Program-made: the position numbers and the translations under genes | Shown: one piece after another, positions 1-11,058 of the stretch | Layout: every line of letters begins with the position of its first letter | How positions within the stretch are numbered: position 1 is the stretch's first letter | NCBI GenBank assembly: GCA_022457155.1 | Contig: JAJGOT010000051.1 | Coordinates: 1,985,001-2,049,000 of the forward strand | Source: Cladopsammia gracilis | Lineage: Eukaryota > Cnidaria > Anthozoa > Scleractinia > Dendrophylliidae | DNA: 64,000 bases | Direction of reading: 5' to 3' | Notes under the pieces: generated by a model | What the model was told of the DNA's origin: nothing | Database searches by the model: none | What the model saw: the letters and a program-made list of their open reading frames with translations, nothing else

Positions 1-235
1 GCTCTTCTTCGGTGTTAAAAAACATCCTTTGGCCTAATAAACGACCAAGGAATATTTATTAACATGCAATAGAAGGAGTTTTCTTCGTCGAAAGCTACAT
101 TTCTTATCAATTTCAGTCAGACTGGCAAAGGACTCAATTGACAAATCATCGAAAACTTTGGGTTCATTGCAGAACCCGCCATTTGAGCGCGAAATTTCCG
201 CGCCAGAGATTAAAACAAAACTCGATTTCACTTAC

Positions 236-306
236 TCTGGTATGGTTCTGACCGCAGAAGCAACCCTTTCCTTGGATTCTTTCTTTTTCATCGCCTTGGA
301 AGCCAT
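236..306 (-). CDS. Possible first coding exon of an unidentified gene
   Basis: On the minus strand an ATG at 306-304 opens a short lysine-rich frame (begins MASKAMKKKESKERVASAV) that runs 71 nt to a consensus donor (GA then GTAAGTG). The gene would continue leftward, out of the window. The region upstream on the minus strand looks like a plausible leader. I do not recognise the protein. The sequence shows only a start, a biased short peptide and a good donor, so this could be chance. Confidence 0.3.
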
Positions 307-559
307 ATTTGCCAAATTTCAAGGATTTTCAAAGACAAAGCTTGATCTTTGTCAAAGCAAAGCTTTGTTGTCACGTCAACCGAGGATACTCGCACCAGTA
401 CTCCGCGGCCAGGTTCTCCCGCGAAAAATAAACCTCTCTGAGCTTCGCGCAAATTTTCGCCAGACACGCAAGATCAAGATATCATTTTACTCGATCTTTA
501 CTGAAAACGTTTGGGCTGATACTCTCTCTACGGCTCAAATACTTAATCATCTTGTCATC

Positions 560-640
560 ATACAAAGATGCAAAACTGAATGCAAGGCTGGCACTACGGC
601 AAAGGGCAGATTTATTAATGGCCAATATTTCGACTAATTG
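560..640. repeat. Solo arm of a dispersed palindromic repeat
   Basis: About 65 bp here (from GCAAAACTGAATGCAAGG onward) reappears as both arms of the palindromes at 28742-28877 and 41424-41559. Here only one arm is present. It produces the C-terminal end of a 159-codon open frame that is otherwise unsupported. Confidence 0.7.
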
Positions 641-2340
641 TACTAGTCTTCCTCAGCTAGGGCCAGGGCTAAACTGAAAGAAAATATTGTAACGGCTCCT
701 CAAATTTGAAAATTACATGGTTATAAATGATTGGCTAATACATGACATGTAGATAGCGCACTTGTAAACATAAGATAAAAATAATATATGACATATATAG
801 TGTATGATACAAAACTGTGTTCAGCGTTCGTAGAATTCGAGGGCCACAGGTTTCGCATGGAGTGTCACCCTCGCTAAACAAAGTTTATTAATTAATTAAT
901 TTATTTTATTTATTAACCTACCACAGGCATTGGACTGAATTAGCAGATCTGTCTGAAACTAGGACAAAAATCTGCCATAATATTAAACAATTGCCCATAT
1001 CCATGGCTAATTCACGAAAAATTTTCCTGTGTACAAACTTGTACATTTTCGTCAAAGTTGAGTAAGCCGAAGAGGAAGCATGTGACATGGCAGATTATGG
1101 GGAGTGGAAAGGAGGGGGGATGTAGGGGTGTGTGACGGGAGAGAGTCTTTTGCAGCCCTGACTAATATGCTCTTTTCTTTTTCAGATGACAACTTCGAGG
1201 AACTCGGCCAAAAAAGCCCCCCTTTTCCTCCCTGCATTGAAACGAATTTAACTGTGGGAGACCCTCATAAGCGAGTAGAGACTTGCAGAAGACATTATTC
1301 TTGCTTGCAGAGTCAACTTTGAATCCAGTTAAATAACTAATTCTCGTAGATTTTTCCAACTTAAAGTCCTGTCTCAGCGAAAGCGTTGATCGAGCTATCC
1401 AACAACTGGGGTGCATAAGGTCTCATGCTACATTATTCAATGCGTATAAACACAGAAACTTTACATGAATAGATCGTGCAATTTAGAGTTTGCGCGCAAT
1501 GTTGCGCAAGGTGCCTTCACATAAACAGACGAAACAGACGCTATTGTGGTGCATGCTAGAGCGTGAGTTACTGAGCCCGAGCGCTCCGCTTAATAGCTCC
1601 TTTTGGAACAGACAATTACACATTTGCCTTGAGACAAGCAAATATAAGTTCCACTTACAGTAATTTCCAAGTTGGTGACAGACCGCCGGAGCCTCCAGAA
1701 ACACTGTGTTTTTTCCATTGCGTTAATCGACTTTTTAAAAGGTTCTTCCTTAACAGTTCAGATTGCAGGTTGCTGAATGAAGGAGTTGATGATCTTGGTG
1801 ACACTGAAAAGCGGGGAATGGACGGCGATTGCATATCGATTTACACTGGGCACCTCACGGCAGAAGAAACTTTCAAAATGTCACATCATGAAGAAGACCT
1901 GATCGTTTATTCCTTGCATTCATGGATTCCTTAGAGAAGTAAAAATAAAAAACTTAGAATAAGGGAACCGATCATAAGAGGTATGCTCGACAATGCGACA
2001 ATGTGCAATGAACATGCGACAATGCGACAATTTTGATGCGACTATCATACCACAGTTGCTGTTGTACGGCCACTGAATCAGATGCTAGTTCGGTACAGCA
2101 AAACGCGACGCAGTTTGCGATGAAGCGCCATATTTCCCATGGGTCAAACTTAGAGATCGATTGTTAGATGCGGCGTTCGGCGTTTGCTGCCCGTCGTTCC
2201 TGATACAGTAGTGTCGGTGTCGCAAAATGGTCGAGCTTATATGATTTAGTGCATGAGAGGTACGGCGTATAAAATCATACACCTTACTTTTTGTATCAAG
2301 AAAATGTACATGTGGAACTCTCTGTAGAACTCTCTGAATA
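641..2340. other. No gene recognised
   Basis: AT-rich non-coding sequence with short TTAATTAATTAA-type runs near 885-905. Small open frames overlap on both strands without splice or family support. Confidence 0.5.
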
Positions 2341-2344
2341 CCTC

Positions 2345-2810
2345 CGAGGGGGGGGGGGGGGTACTCCCATATATGAGATATATGGGTATGTGCCGCTGTG
2401 AAGGGTATGGTTTTCAGGCAGTTTAGTCTGGGATAGGGTATAGTAATCAGAGAGTTTTGGTCTAGAATAGGGTATCATTTTCCGCGAAACTGATCAGTTG
2501 CGTTAAGAATTTAGTCCAGACAAGGTTTACTGGCAAATGGCATTTAAAAATCGGTACGGCGGGCAGTACGGCATTTTTACTGACCCCTGTTAACTAATAA
2601 CTGCGATAGTGAACGAGTTTCTGGGAAATAGCGAGTCTGGAATAGGTCTAAGATAGGGTAGGGTTTTTCGGTGTTTAGTCTAGAATAGGGTTGCAAAATG
2701 CAGCTAAAGTGGTCTAGTATAGGTTAAGGGTCTCAGAGTCCCAGCGGCACACCCCCACCCAAAAATTTGCAGAGTACCCTCCCCGGGTGAATACCCTTTT
2801 TGTTTCGTAA
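2345..2810. repeat. Dispersed repeat with degenerate GTCTAGAATAGGGTA units
   Basis: Starts at a G-homopolymer followed by TACTCCC and contains several degenerate copies of a roughly 15-bp motif ending in ATAGGGTA. Related G-run plus GGTACTCC modules occur at 28708-28735 and 41383-41415, so this is a dispersed family. No protein-coding content is supported. Confidence 0.6.
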
Positions 2811-4167
2811 ACGTCGGGGCGAGACCAGATTGTTGCAGAAAAAGCGTCTTGCACTGAAACCAGAGATCACTCACCGTCAGAGAATGTTTTAAAATTGTCA
2901 GTAAAGAGACTTCTGATGTTGAAGACAAAACAAGTGACTGGCATAAAAGAAAAGCTGAAAAAGGATCGCAGACGGGTCATGTGCAATAATGAATAATACC
3001 CGCTGATAAACAAACAACATTCAAATGTAGGGAGCCGATTCGCAGACAAAATACTGAAATACACATGATACAGGGCGAAGCGACAGCTTCAATTTTAGTT
3101 CCCCAAATCAGGGGTCGTCATTGTTTTGTTCCCTTGTTATTATTTTTTTTAACATTTGTTGATGTCGCACCTTAACCACCAGAGGAACCGTAGTATTGAT
3201 ATCAAATGAATAAAGATATGGATAATTGATTCATGCTGGTATCTTATATCACTTTTAATCGAATGGGTGGTTTTCAAGGAAATATTTTACGCACGGGTAT
3301 ACCGCGATGGTGTCGATGAAATTTTTATTAGCAGTTGAATGACACATATATCATGTCTGAATTCTACCTCAGTTTTATTCATATATTTTACAATCTCCGC
3401 CTCGCAGTATTCTCGAACTGTCCGTAACCGTAGAAACGAAGAGATTTCCCGGGCCGATTAATATCGATCGTTAGTAACGAAGTCAATTTAGAAGCTATTT
3501 ATATATTGAACTATAATACTTTTCGTTTTGTTTCATGTTATTAGTTTCCTTACCTGTTCCCTGATTGTTCTGGCACAGGACAAACTTTATGAGACAAACT
3601 TCAACCCAACGCAGACCTGCTTTGCAGTAAAATATTCTAATTTGAGAAACGCGTTATTTGTCCTAATATTTATTCCGTCCCAGCTGTCGCAAAGGATCAG
3701 TGACATATCCACGACGTCCACCTGCTCGAGAATTAATGTGAATTAGTAAGAAAGCTTTCAGTGGACAACGGAAGCAGAATGAAACACACAATTCTAACGA
3801 ATAGAAATGTGAAAACATAAACCTTTTAAATATATTAGTCAGAACAAAATGAAGCTACTTTTTCTATTACTTTTTTGAGCACAGAAAACCTTCCATTTTC
3901 ATTGTTAATTTTCATTTTCTAATTAGCGCTTTTTTGACAGATGAAAGGTTCATTCAAACGTGAGTGTCTAAACCAAACGGGGGATTTTCCATATCTGTCA
4001 CCTACACGTGCTAAATACAACTTTTGAAATAGACGATTTAAGAATGAAAACTGATATCATTTTCAACCGATTGTGGGATTAAGACATCGTCAGCCTGGAA
4101 CATTTTTTTTTTCTTTTCTTCTTATCTATGGACGGTAACTCAAAATCAAGAGCCCAAAGTACATTTA
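2811..4167. other. No gene recognised
   Basis: AT-rich sequence up to the left edge of segmental-duplication copy 1. I see no exon, RNA gene or structured repeat that I can support. Confidence 0.5.
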
Positions 4168-4759
4168 AAAATATTTGGATAGAATTGAATGGCAAATGGT
4201 TTTGACCAATCAGAGCAAAAGAAATGTCGTGTTGGTCCGTTTTTTTTTTGTTTTTGTTAAACAGTTACAAATATCCTTTGCATTGCAATAGATTTATTAA
4301 ATCGTCGCGAATCGCGTCTTCTAAATTTGCAGTGACTGTTGAACTCAAACAGCAAAAAAGCAAATTGGCAGCAGTGATCGAATGGACCACAAGTCGAACA
4401 CTAAAAACACGTCAGACGAGATTTTGTGACCAATCTTTAATGGAAAAAGGCATCATAAATTTCGACAGCATCCGCCCGTGTGGGAGGCGCGAAGAAGAAA
4501 TTAAAAGAAATGTTTTCGTTCGTGAGTGTTCAAGAGGAAAGAAAGCGGGGGTATTTGTCAGTAAAATTTAGAAACAAGAACTGAATTAATAAAGAAATAT
4601 TAAAGATCTGATATAGTTTTAAAATATCAATTGAAAGTTAATAATTTGTAGTAGTGTCCTCCCGCAGGCAACTCATTGGGCCGAGCAAACTGGATGGACG
4701 AGAGACTGGTAAAGAGGACATAAATGCGACTGACCCCTCCGATCTACTTTTTCTTGTCC

Positions 4760-5028
4760 TTTTTCCCCAGACCCCAGAGTTGCCTGAAATTACAGTGAAA
4801 CCCCGTTACATCTGTAATAATATTATTAACTAGAACTCCCAGAGGAAACGATAAATTGTTCGAGATAGCGGAGGGTTCGAGTAAACGATCCAAGGATCCA
4901 AGGGAAATGGATCGGTGTTCGAGTTAGCGGGGTGTTCGAGGGCATTTTATCCGAGCTTCTGTAGTTGATGGACGGCCAAAAAAGATAAAATCTTTTGCTC
5001 TGGTTTGTACACAGTGCACAGTTGTCCA
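4760..5028. repeat. Direct repeat upstream of NT5E copy-1 exon 1 (possible pogo/Tigger-type MITE)
   Basis: A 270-bp unit containing CAGTGAAACCCCGTTACATC and repeated TTCGAG-TAGCGG motifs. It recurs in the same orientation just after exon 1 (5655-5923) and around exon 1 of copy 2 (32179-32447 and 33065-33335). The CAGTGAAACCCC start resembles pogo/Tigger termini, but I did not find a matching inverted end, so the class is a guess. Confidence 0.65.
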
Positions 5029-5074
5029 CGATACACAATACACAATACACAATACACAATGCACAATACACAAT
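5027..5074. repeat. 9-bp tandem repeat (ACAATACAC), copy 1
   Basis: About five units of ACAATACAC lie roughly 190 bp upstream of the exon 1 ATG. The copy 2 equivalent (32446-32474) has about three units, so this is a length-variable tract between the two paralogous promoter regions. Confidence 0.85.
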
Positions 5075-5260
5075 GCCGATTGTCTTTTTTTTTTTCATTT
5101 GTTGGATTTGTATTATTTATGAGACATTTCTTTATACTGAATTGAATAATTTGTTTTGGCAGAATGGATGTCAATCCGATATTGCACAGCCGACAAGTGA
5201 TTGAAAGGTAAGAGTGTCGTTTTCAGGCAGACAGTCTGCTTGTAAACTTTACCATCCAGT

Positions 5261-5605
5261 ATGGAGGTAACGCTGGTCAAAGCCATAATCCTCGTCTTCT
5301 CATCTTTATTTCTACTATCCTTGGTGCAAGGATTTTCGCTTACACTTCTGCATACGAACGACAATCATGCCCGCTTTGAAGAAACCGACACCTACGGTTT
5401 CTTATGTTATCCCAAAGATGCTCAGGCGGGAAAATGTTTTGGAGGAATGGCTCGCAAAGCAACGATGATCAAACAAATTCGATCTCAGGCGCAGAATGTG
5501 CTGCTTGTTTCCGGCGGCGATGTGTTCACCGGAACACCGTGGTACGATACTTATCGAGGTAATGCCACGAGGGCGTTCATGAATGAGCTTGGATACGATG
5601 CTATG
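5261..5605 (+). CDS. NT5E-like: Ecto-5'-nucleotidase exon 1, duplicated copy 1
   Basis: 115 codons from ATG to a donor (ATG then GTAAGT), phase 0. It encodes a hydrophobic signal peptide (about residues 1-24, ending VQG) and then the start of the metallophosphatase domain: TNDNH (metal ligands Asp34 and His36) and SGGD (metal ligand Asp). Compared with copy 2 (32671-33015) it has Ala instead of Gly in DNHxRFEE, Leu for Phe before CYP, and Asp for Lys in WYxTYRG. The reading frame is intact. It is one of three copy-1 exons that stop short of the shared 3' exons. Confidence 0.85.
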
Positions 5606-5654
5606 GTAAGTTGTATAACCTAAATCAACCCATGTAATAAAGAGATCACCAGAG

Positions 5655-5923
5655 TTTTTTCCCCAGACCCCAGAGTTGCCTGAAATTACAGTGAAACCCC
5701 GTTACATCTGCAATAATATTATTAACTAGAACTCCCAGGGGAAACGATAAATTGTTCGAGAGAGCGGAGGGTTCGAGTAAACGATCCAAGGATCCAAGGG
5801 AAATGGTCGGTGTTCGAGTTAGCGGGGTGTTCGAGGGCATTTTATCCGAGCTTCTGTAGTTGATGGACGGCCAAAAAAGATAAAATCTTTTGCTCTGGTT
5901 TGTACATAGTGCACAGTTGTCCA
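5655..5923. repeat. Direct repeat downstream of exon 1, copy 1
   Basis: Second same-orientation copy of the 4760-5028 unit, starting 50 bp after exon 1. Exon 1 is therefore sandwiched between direct repeats in both segmental copies. Confidence 0.75.
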
Positions 5924-5928
5924 TAGAC

Positions 5929-6434
5929 TACGAGTAGTCCCTCCTTTTTCCTCAGGGATATAGGTAGAGCGAGCGAAATGCGAGCGCGCGTGAAGATCAC
6001 CCCACGCGAGAAGGGCGAGACGCGCGACGGGGAGAGAGAAAAAGGAGAGACTACATTTTATTTTTGTGTTTACAGGATTTTAATTTTCAGGATCCAAGCT
6101 TTATAGCAGAGAGAGTTGAAGTTCGGTTTCAGCGATGTTATATTTGGAATTTTTTCCAGACATGCCTGAAGTTTGGCAACCATTGACAGAAACTAAGTTT
6201 TGATAGCGGCTGGCGCGTTTTTGACAGATGTTGACAGATTGTCATGGAAGAGCCAATCAGAGTTTTGAGTTGTGAGAGCAACGCATAAGTTCAAAAGTTT
6301 GGGCTTTGTCTGTAGTCTCTCCTTTTTCTCTCTCCCCACCGCGCGTCTCGCCTTTCTCGCGTGGGGTGATTTTCACGCGCGCTCGCGTTTCCCTCGCTCT
6401 ACTATCCCTGAGGAAAAAGGAGGGACTACTCGTA
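5929..6434. mobile_element. TIR element (internally deleted), copy 1
   Basis: Ends are inverted repeats of about 115 bp starting TACGAGTAGTCCCTCC and containing a GC-rich CGCGCGT block. The copy 2 counterpart (33341-34204) is about 360 bp longer and carries a helicase-like fragment that is missing here, so this copy is an internal-deletion derivative. Confidence 0.8.
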
Positions 6435-7875
6435 ATTGATATCAACATAAATTCCCATCGAAAAATGTAATTTCTTTTCCGGTGAAGTCCAAATGCCAGT
6501 GGCTTGACTCGGCTATTCAAAAACAAGAACGTCATTACGGGCACGGCGAAAATCACGAGGTCGCATGTCAACCAATCACACCAGTGAAAGTCCTCCCGCG
6601 GGATACGGGAAACTTTAAAAAAACAAGGCAATTTGTGACTACAAAAAGCGGGACGAAAGCTAAAAAAGGAATCAAGGAAACCTTACCGAAACCTTGACTC
6701 ATGCCGCTATGCATCGAATACTCTTAAAAGGTTAGAAAGAGCCTTTCAGTGAAAATTTTGTGAAAATTTCTGACTGCCGGGCATTTAGTCTATTTGAGAC
6801 CGTGCCCGGCTGCCGGGCATTTAGACACGGTGAAATTGAAACACTTTCACCTCAACTGAAAAAAATATACTGTATTTCAAAGGGCTTAATTTGTTTCTTT
6901 CCTCGTAAATTATCATTTCTGTCGTAAACTTGTATTAAATTTATGTTTCATTCCAAATTTATTATAATAATGGCAGGAATACTTGCAGCAAAACTTTCAA
7001 TTCGAAAAGTTGTTTTGACCCCAGGCCACGTCCGGGTCCAGACCGGGCAAAATATAAAACTGAAAGATTCATGGCTTCGAAAGGTCACTTTATGGCTACA
7101 AATTTGCATTCACTTCAAAAGTGTCGGACACACAGACCAGAAAGTTACGAGATTTAGCTAAAACTAATAACAACCGTCGGTAAACTCTGATATACGGCCT
7201 TTTATTCAACGGTAAGTACAAAGTAGGCATCGATTTGAATTTTTTAGTACTCACTCTAGTCTTTTGACACACAGTGCGATCTCGCGATCTCGCACGCAAG
7301 CTGTGCTGTGTCTTCTTGTTTTGGAAGGTTAACGCGCGTCTTTGTTAGACTGCTCACACTATGTTGGCCCTGAGAAGAACCTTTGTCCATGTTTAACTGA
7401 TTTCCAACGTACTTTTAGACATTAACCAAGTCGAATGGATAGCAGAAAAACCTCGAACCAGTCGAAAATGTCGTCGAAACATCGTGCATCTATGCATGCT
7501 CGAGTCGGCTTGTCATCACTTTGTTTTCATTGGATGCCGAGGCTCTCCCGAGACTGCCGACGGTTTCGTAGTCGATCGTCCTCCGCTTTTGATTGGTTCT
7601 CAAACAATTCATTGTTACTTTCGGAAAACCGAGACAGACGTGCGGACAGAAAAATTCTCCATCCAACACCATTAGTAAACTGCCTGCCGGCAGCAATAAT
7701 TCATTGGTCAAAGCGGTCGACAAATTTCTTTTATACCAATTTAAGTGGTCTACTGAGTTGAACTAAACTGTAGCCTTTTGGAGCCTTGTAAGGCTTCAGT
7801 TTAGCTCAAACAGTCTTTCTACTGACGGATGCCATCGGGACCAGAAGACCGTCTGATGACTTAGAGTTTGCGTAG
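6435..7875. other. Intron 1 of NT5E copy 1, no gene recognised
   Basis: Similarity to copy 2 ends at about 6560-6580. A short duplicated CTGCCGGGCATTTAG motif occurs near 6775-6825. Open frames at 7435-7761 overlap on both strands and have no family support. Confidence 0.5.
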
Positions 7876-7879
7876 AGGG

Positions 7880-9705
7880 TTCACTAGAACAAAGCATAAA
7901 CAGAAAGGGCGAGAGTCAATAACGTGACAATCAAGCACAAAACAGAGAACGAGAGCGTCACTAACGTAACAATCAAATACAAAAAGGAAGTCACTAACGT
8001 GATCAAACAAAAGAGAGTCACGAACGTAACAATCAAACACAAAACATAAAGCGTGCATGTCACTAACGTAAGAATCACACGCAAAACAGAGAACGCGCGA
8101 GGCACTAGCGTAACAATCAAACACCCTGCAAAACAGAGAATGAATGACCATCAAACAAAAGACAGAGAGCGTGAGAGTCACTGAATAACGTGACAATCAA
8201 ATACGAAACATAGCGCGGGAGTCAGTAACGTAACAATCAAACACAAAACAGAGAAGAGAGAAGAGAGAGTCACTAACGTAACAATCAAACACAAAACAGA
8301 GAAGAGAGAAGAGAGAGTCACTAACGTAACAATCAAACACAAAACAGAGAAGAGAGAAGAGAGAGTCACTAACGAAACAATCAAACACAAAACAGAAGGC
8401 GCGAGAGTCACTAACGTAACAATTAAACACTAAACAGAGAGCGCGCATGTCACTAACGGAACAATCAAACACAAAACAAACAGCGCGCGAATCACTACTG
8501 TGACAATCAAACACAAAACAAACAGCGCGCGAGTCACTAACGTAACAATCAAACACAAAACAAAGAACGCGAGAGTCACTGACTAACGTCACAAACACAA
8601 AACAAACAGCGCGCGAGTCACTAACGTAACAATCAAACACAAAACAGATAGCGCGCGAGTCACTAACGGAACAATCAAACACAAAACAAACAGCGCGCGA
8701 GTCACTAGCGTCGTAAAGATTAAACACAAAACAGAGAGCGCGCATGTCACTAACGGAACAATCAAACACAAAACAAACAGCGCGCGAGTCACTAACGTAA
8801 CAATCAAACACAAAACAGAGAGCGCCATGTCACTAACGGAACAATCAAACACAAAACAAACAGCGCGCGAATCACTAGCGTCGTAAAGATTAAACACAAA
8901 ACAGAGAGCGCGCGAGCCAGTAACAGCAATGAAACTCAAAACAGAGAGCGCGGGAGTATCAAGAGTAGCAATCAAACAAAACAGAGGGCGCGAGAGTTAC
9001 TAGCACAACAATCATCTGACAAAACAGAGAAAGCGGGAGTAACAAGGGTAACAATCAAACACAAAACAGAGAGTGCGCGGGTCACTGACTAACGTCACAA
9101 ACACAAAACAGAGAGTGCGAGAGTTACTAACGTAATAATCAAACACAAAACAGAGCGCGAGAGTCAATAACGTCACAAACACAAAACAGAGAGCGCGAGA
9201 GTCACTAACGTAACAAACACAAAACAGAGAGCGCGAGAGTCACTAACGTAACAAACACAAAACAGAGAGCGCGAGAGTCACTAACGTAACAAACACAAAA
9301 CAGAGAGCGCGAGAGTCACTAACGTAACAAACACAAAACAGAGAGCGCGAGAGTCACTAACGTAACAATCAAACACAAAACAGAGAGCGCGCGAGTCACT
9401 GACTAACGTCACAAACACAAAACAGAGAGTGCGAGAGTCACTAACGTAATAATCAAACACAAAACAGAGAGCGCGCATGTCACTAACGTAACAATCAAAC
9501 ACAAAACAGAGAGCGCGAGAGTCAATAACGTCACAAACGCAAAACAGAGAGCGCGAGAGTCACTAGCGCAATAATCAAACACAAAACAGAGAACGCGCAT
9601 GTCACTAACGTAACAATCAAACACAAAACAAACAGCGCGCGAGTCACTAACGTAACAATCAAACACAAAACAGAGAGCGCAAGAGTCACTAACGTAACTA
9701 GAAAT
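7880..9705. repeat. 42-bp minisatellite array A
   Basis: Tandem units read roughly TAACAATCAAACACAAAACA followed by a purine-rich GAGAGCGCGAGAG and TCACTAACG, total 42 bp with many variants. A local subarray near 8240-8370 has pure GAGAAGAGAGAAGAGAG variants. The unit equals 14 codons, so several frames on both strands stay open for 100-200 codons; these are not genes. The array ends in GTAACTAGAAATACGTG and a GC-rich tail (to about 9770) that also ends array B at 24049-24115. Confidence 0.95.
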
Positions 9706-9770
9706 ACGTGTCTCGCAGAACCTCGCGAATCTCGGGGGAGGATACACTGCAAAATTTTAGCGATGTGGGC

Positions 9771-10368
9771 CTTTTTGAAGTTTGTGAGTGCTATCTCCCA
9801 AACTTAACCTGTTCCCTTTACATACTTTTGTAGCTGTTGTTCTATGTACTGTGTATCAAATAATTGCTTATTCAATTCACTATTCGCTTGAATGGTTGAG
9901 ATTGCACTAGTTAATAGGATACAGGTCATGAGAATTACGAAATTGATTACAAAAGTTAAACATGAATATTCAAGATGAAGCAACATATTCTTTGCAAATA
10001 TCATGAGCAATGTATGCGAGAAAATCAATAATGATCAATTTACAGCATGTGCTAAGACAATAGTTTCCACTGTTTGAGTACTAATTTTTTGTATTGAAAA
10101 ATATCCTCTTATGATCTGCGTGTCAGTTGTTCAGCTACTTGAAATCTTTTTTTTTTTGCAAAAGGTAGATTAAAGAATAATTTATGGAGGGTTGTATATA
10201 AGCTTAAGATTGCTTGCCTTTTAAAGTAGGTTGTTTCAATTGAAGAGCATTAAGGTGATTTGAGCTAGATTTCTTAATCGTTCTTCTTCTTTGAGCCTTT
10301 CCTGTAATCAGTGTTTGCTCTCGTTGCGTCTATAAACAGAATCATTTTGTCTTCCAGTCGGTGTCGCC
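9771..10368. other. AT-rich intronic sequence, no gene recognised
   Basis: No exon or repeat structure seen between array A and the tandem unit into which the Polinton inserted. Confidence 0.5.
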
Positions 10369-10416
10369 TCTTCTGATCGGTTTCGTTCAGAATTCTAATG
10401 GAGGCATTTGGTCAGG
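10369..10416. repeat. Left part of host tandem unit 1, split by the Polinton
   Basis: From TCTTCTGATCGG to GTCAGG this matches 22018-22066 with a single C/T difference. The rest of the unit resumes at 21092 on the far side of the element. Confidence 0.9.
10411..10416 (+). other. Left target-site duplication GTCAGG
   Basis: GTCAGG immediately precedes the element. The same hexamer follows it at 21092-21097. The uninterrupted unit at about 22.06 kb has it once (TTTGGTCAGGCTGTTCG). A 6-bp duplication is the Polinton/Maverick signature. Confidence 0.92.
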
Positions 10417-10502
10417 AGTAGTATACAGAATGGGGGTTCTGCGTCCGGTGGATCATGTGGATCATGTGGATCCGCATATATTAAACAATTTAAGCGGGAA
10501 AT

Positions 10503-10510
10503 TGACGTCA
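10503..10510. promoter_or_regulatory. CRE-type palindrome TGACGTCA near left terminus
   Basis: Exact TGACGTCA 86 bp inside the left end, mirrored at 20998-21005. Another copy sits in each internal promoter region. An octamer can occur by chance, and no function is shown. Confidence 0.3.
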
Positions 10511-11058
10511 TCGTGGTAAACAATAGGGTTAAAAGGCCTGTTCAAGCTTGCCCAGTCAGTAAAGTATGACGTGGTGGTTATGGTTATGGAAGCGGGTCTG
10601 TACAGATTAAAAAGTTGTAGGTTCATTGTCTCTTCTATCAACAACTTTGACACCCTAATAAATCGTTTCTAATTTTTTCTCTAGTAAGTGATTGGTTTAA
10701 AAGGGGTTTTTGATCGATTTCATGTTGTAAGTTTAAGGAGGGCCATTCGATTCCTAATTTGTGATGTGTTAATCTCAGTAGATGTATTAACTGAATTAAA
10801 TATATGCGTATCTACATTCTGTACATAACACCCATGGGAGCACTCTGTTTTGGTCCAAATGCAAATGTAGAACACTGTTTCAAGGTTTGTAGTTTAGATT
10901 ACCGCATAACGAAATAACACCCAGACAGTTATCATTTCAACTTGTATTTATTTAATATGTTCATCAACGTTCCAAAGGTAGTTAAAAGGTAAGTCAACAA
11001 ATCTAAAGTTCCGAGTGATATTTACATGCAGCTATACACATTTTTTTTTTCAAAGGAC

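Noticed and set aside
158..637. 159-codon plus-strand frame
   Set aside because: It overlaps the candidate minus-strand exon and ends inside a dispersed repeat arm; no domain recognised.
4224..4571. 115-codon frame at the left of segmental copy 1
   Set aside because: The copy 2 counterpart is broken by indels and both lie in the upstream region of NT5E; no domain.
10462..10653. 63-codon frame in the terminal regions (mirrored at 20855-21046)
   Set aside because: Short, AT-rich, no domain; its mirror copy follows automatically from the palindrome.
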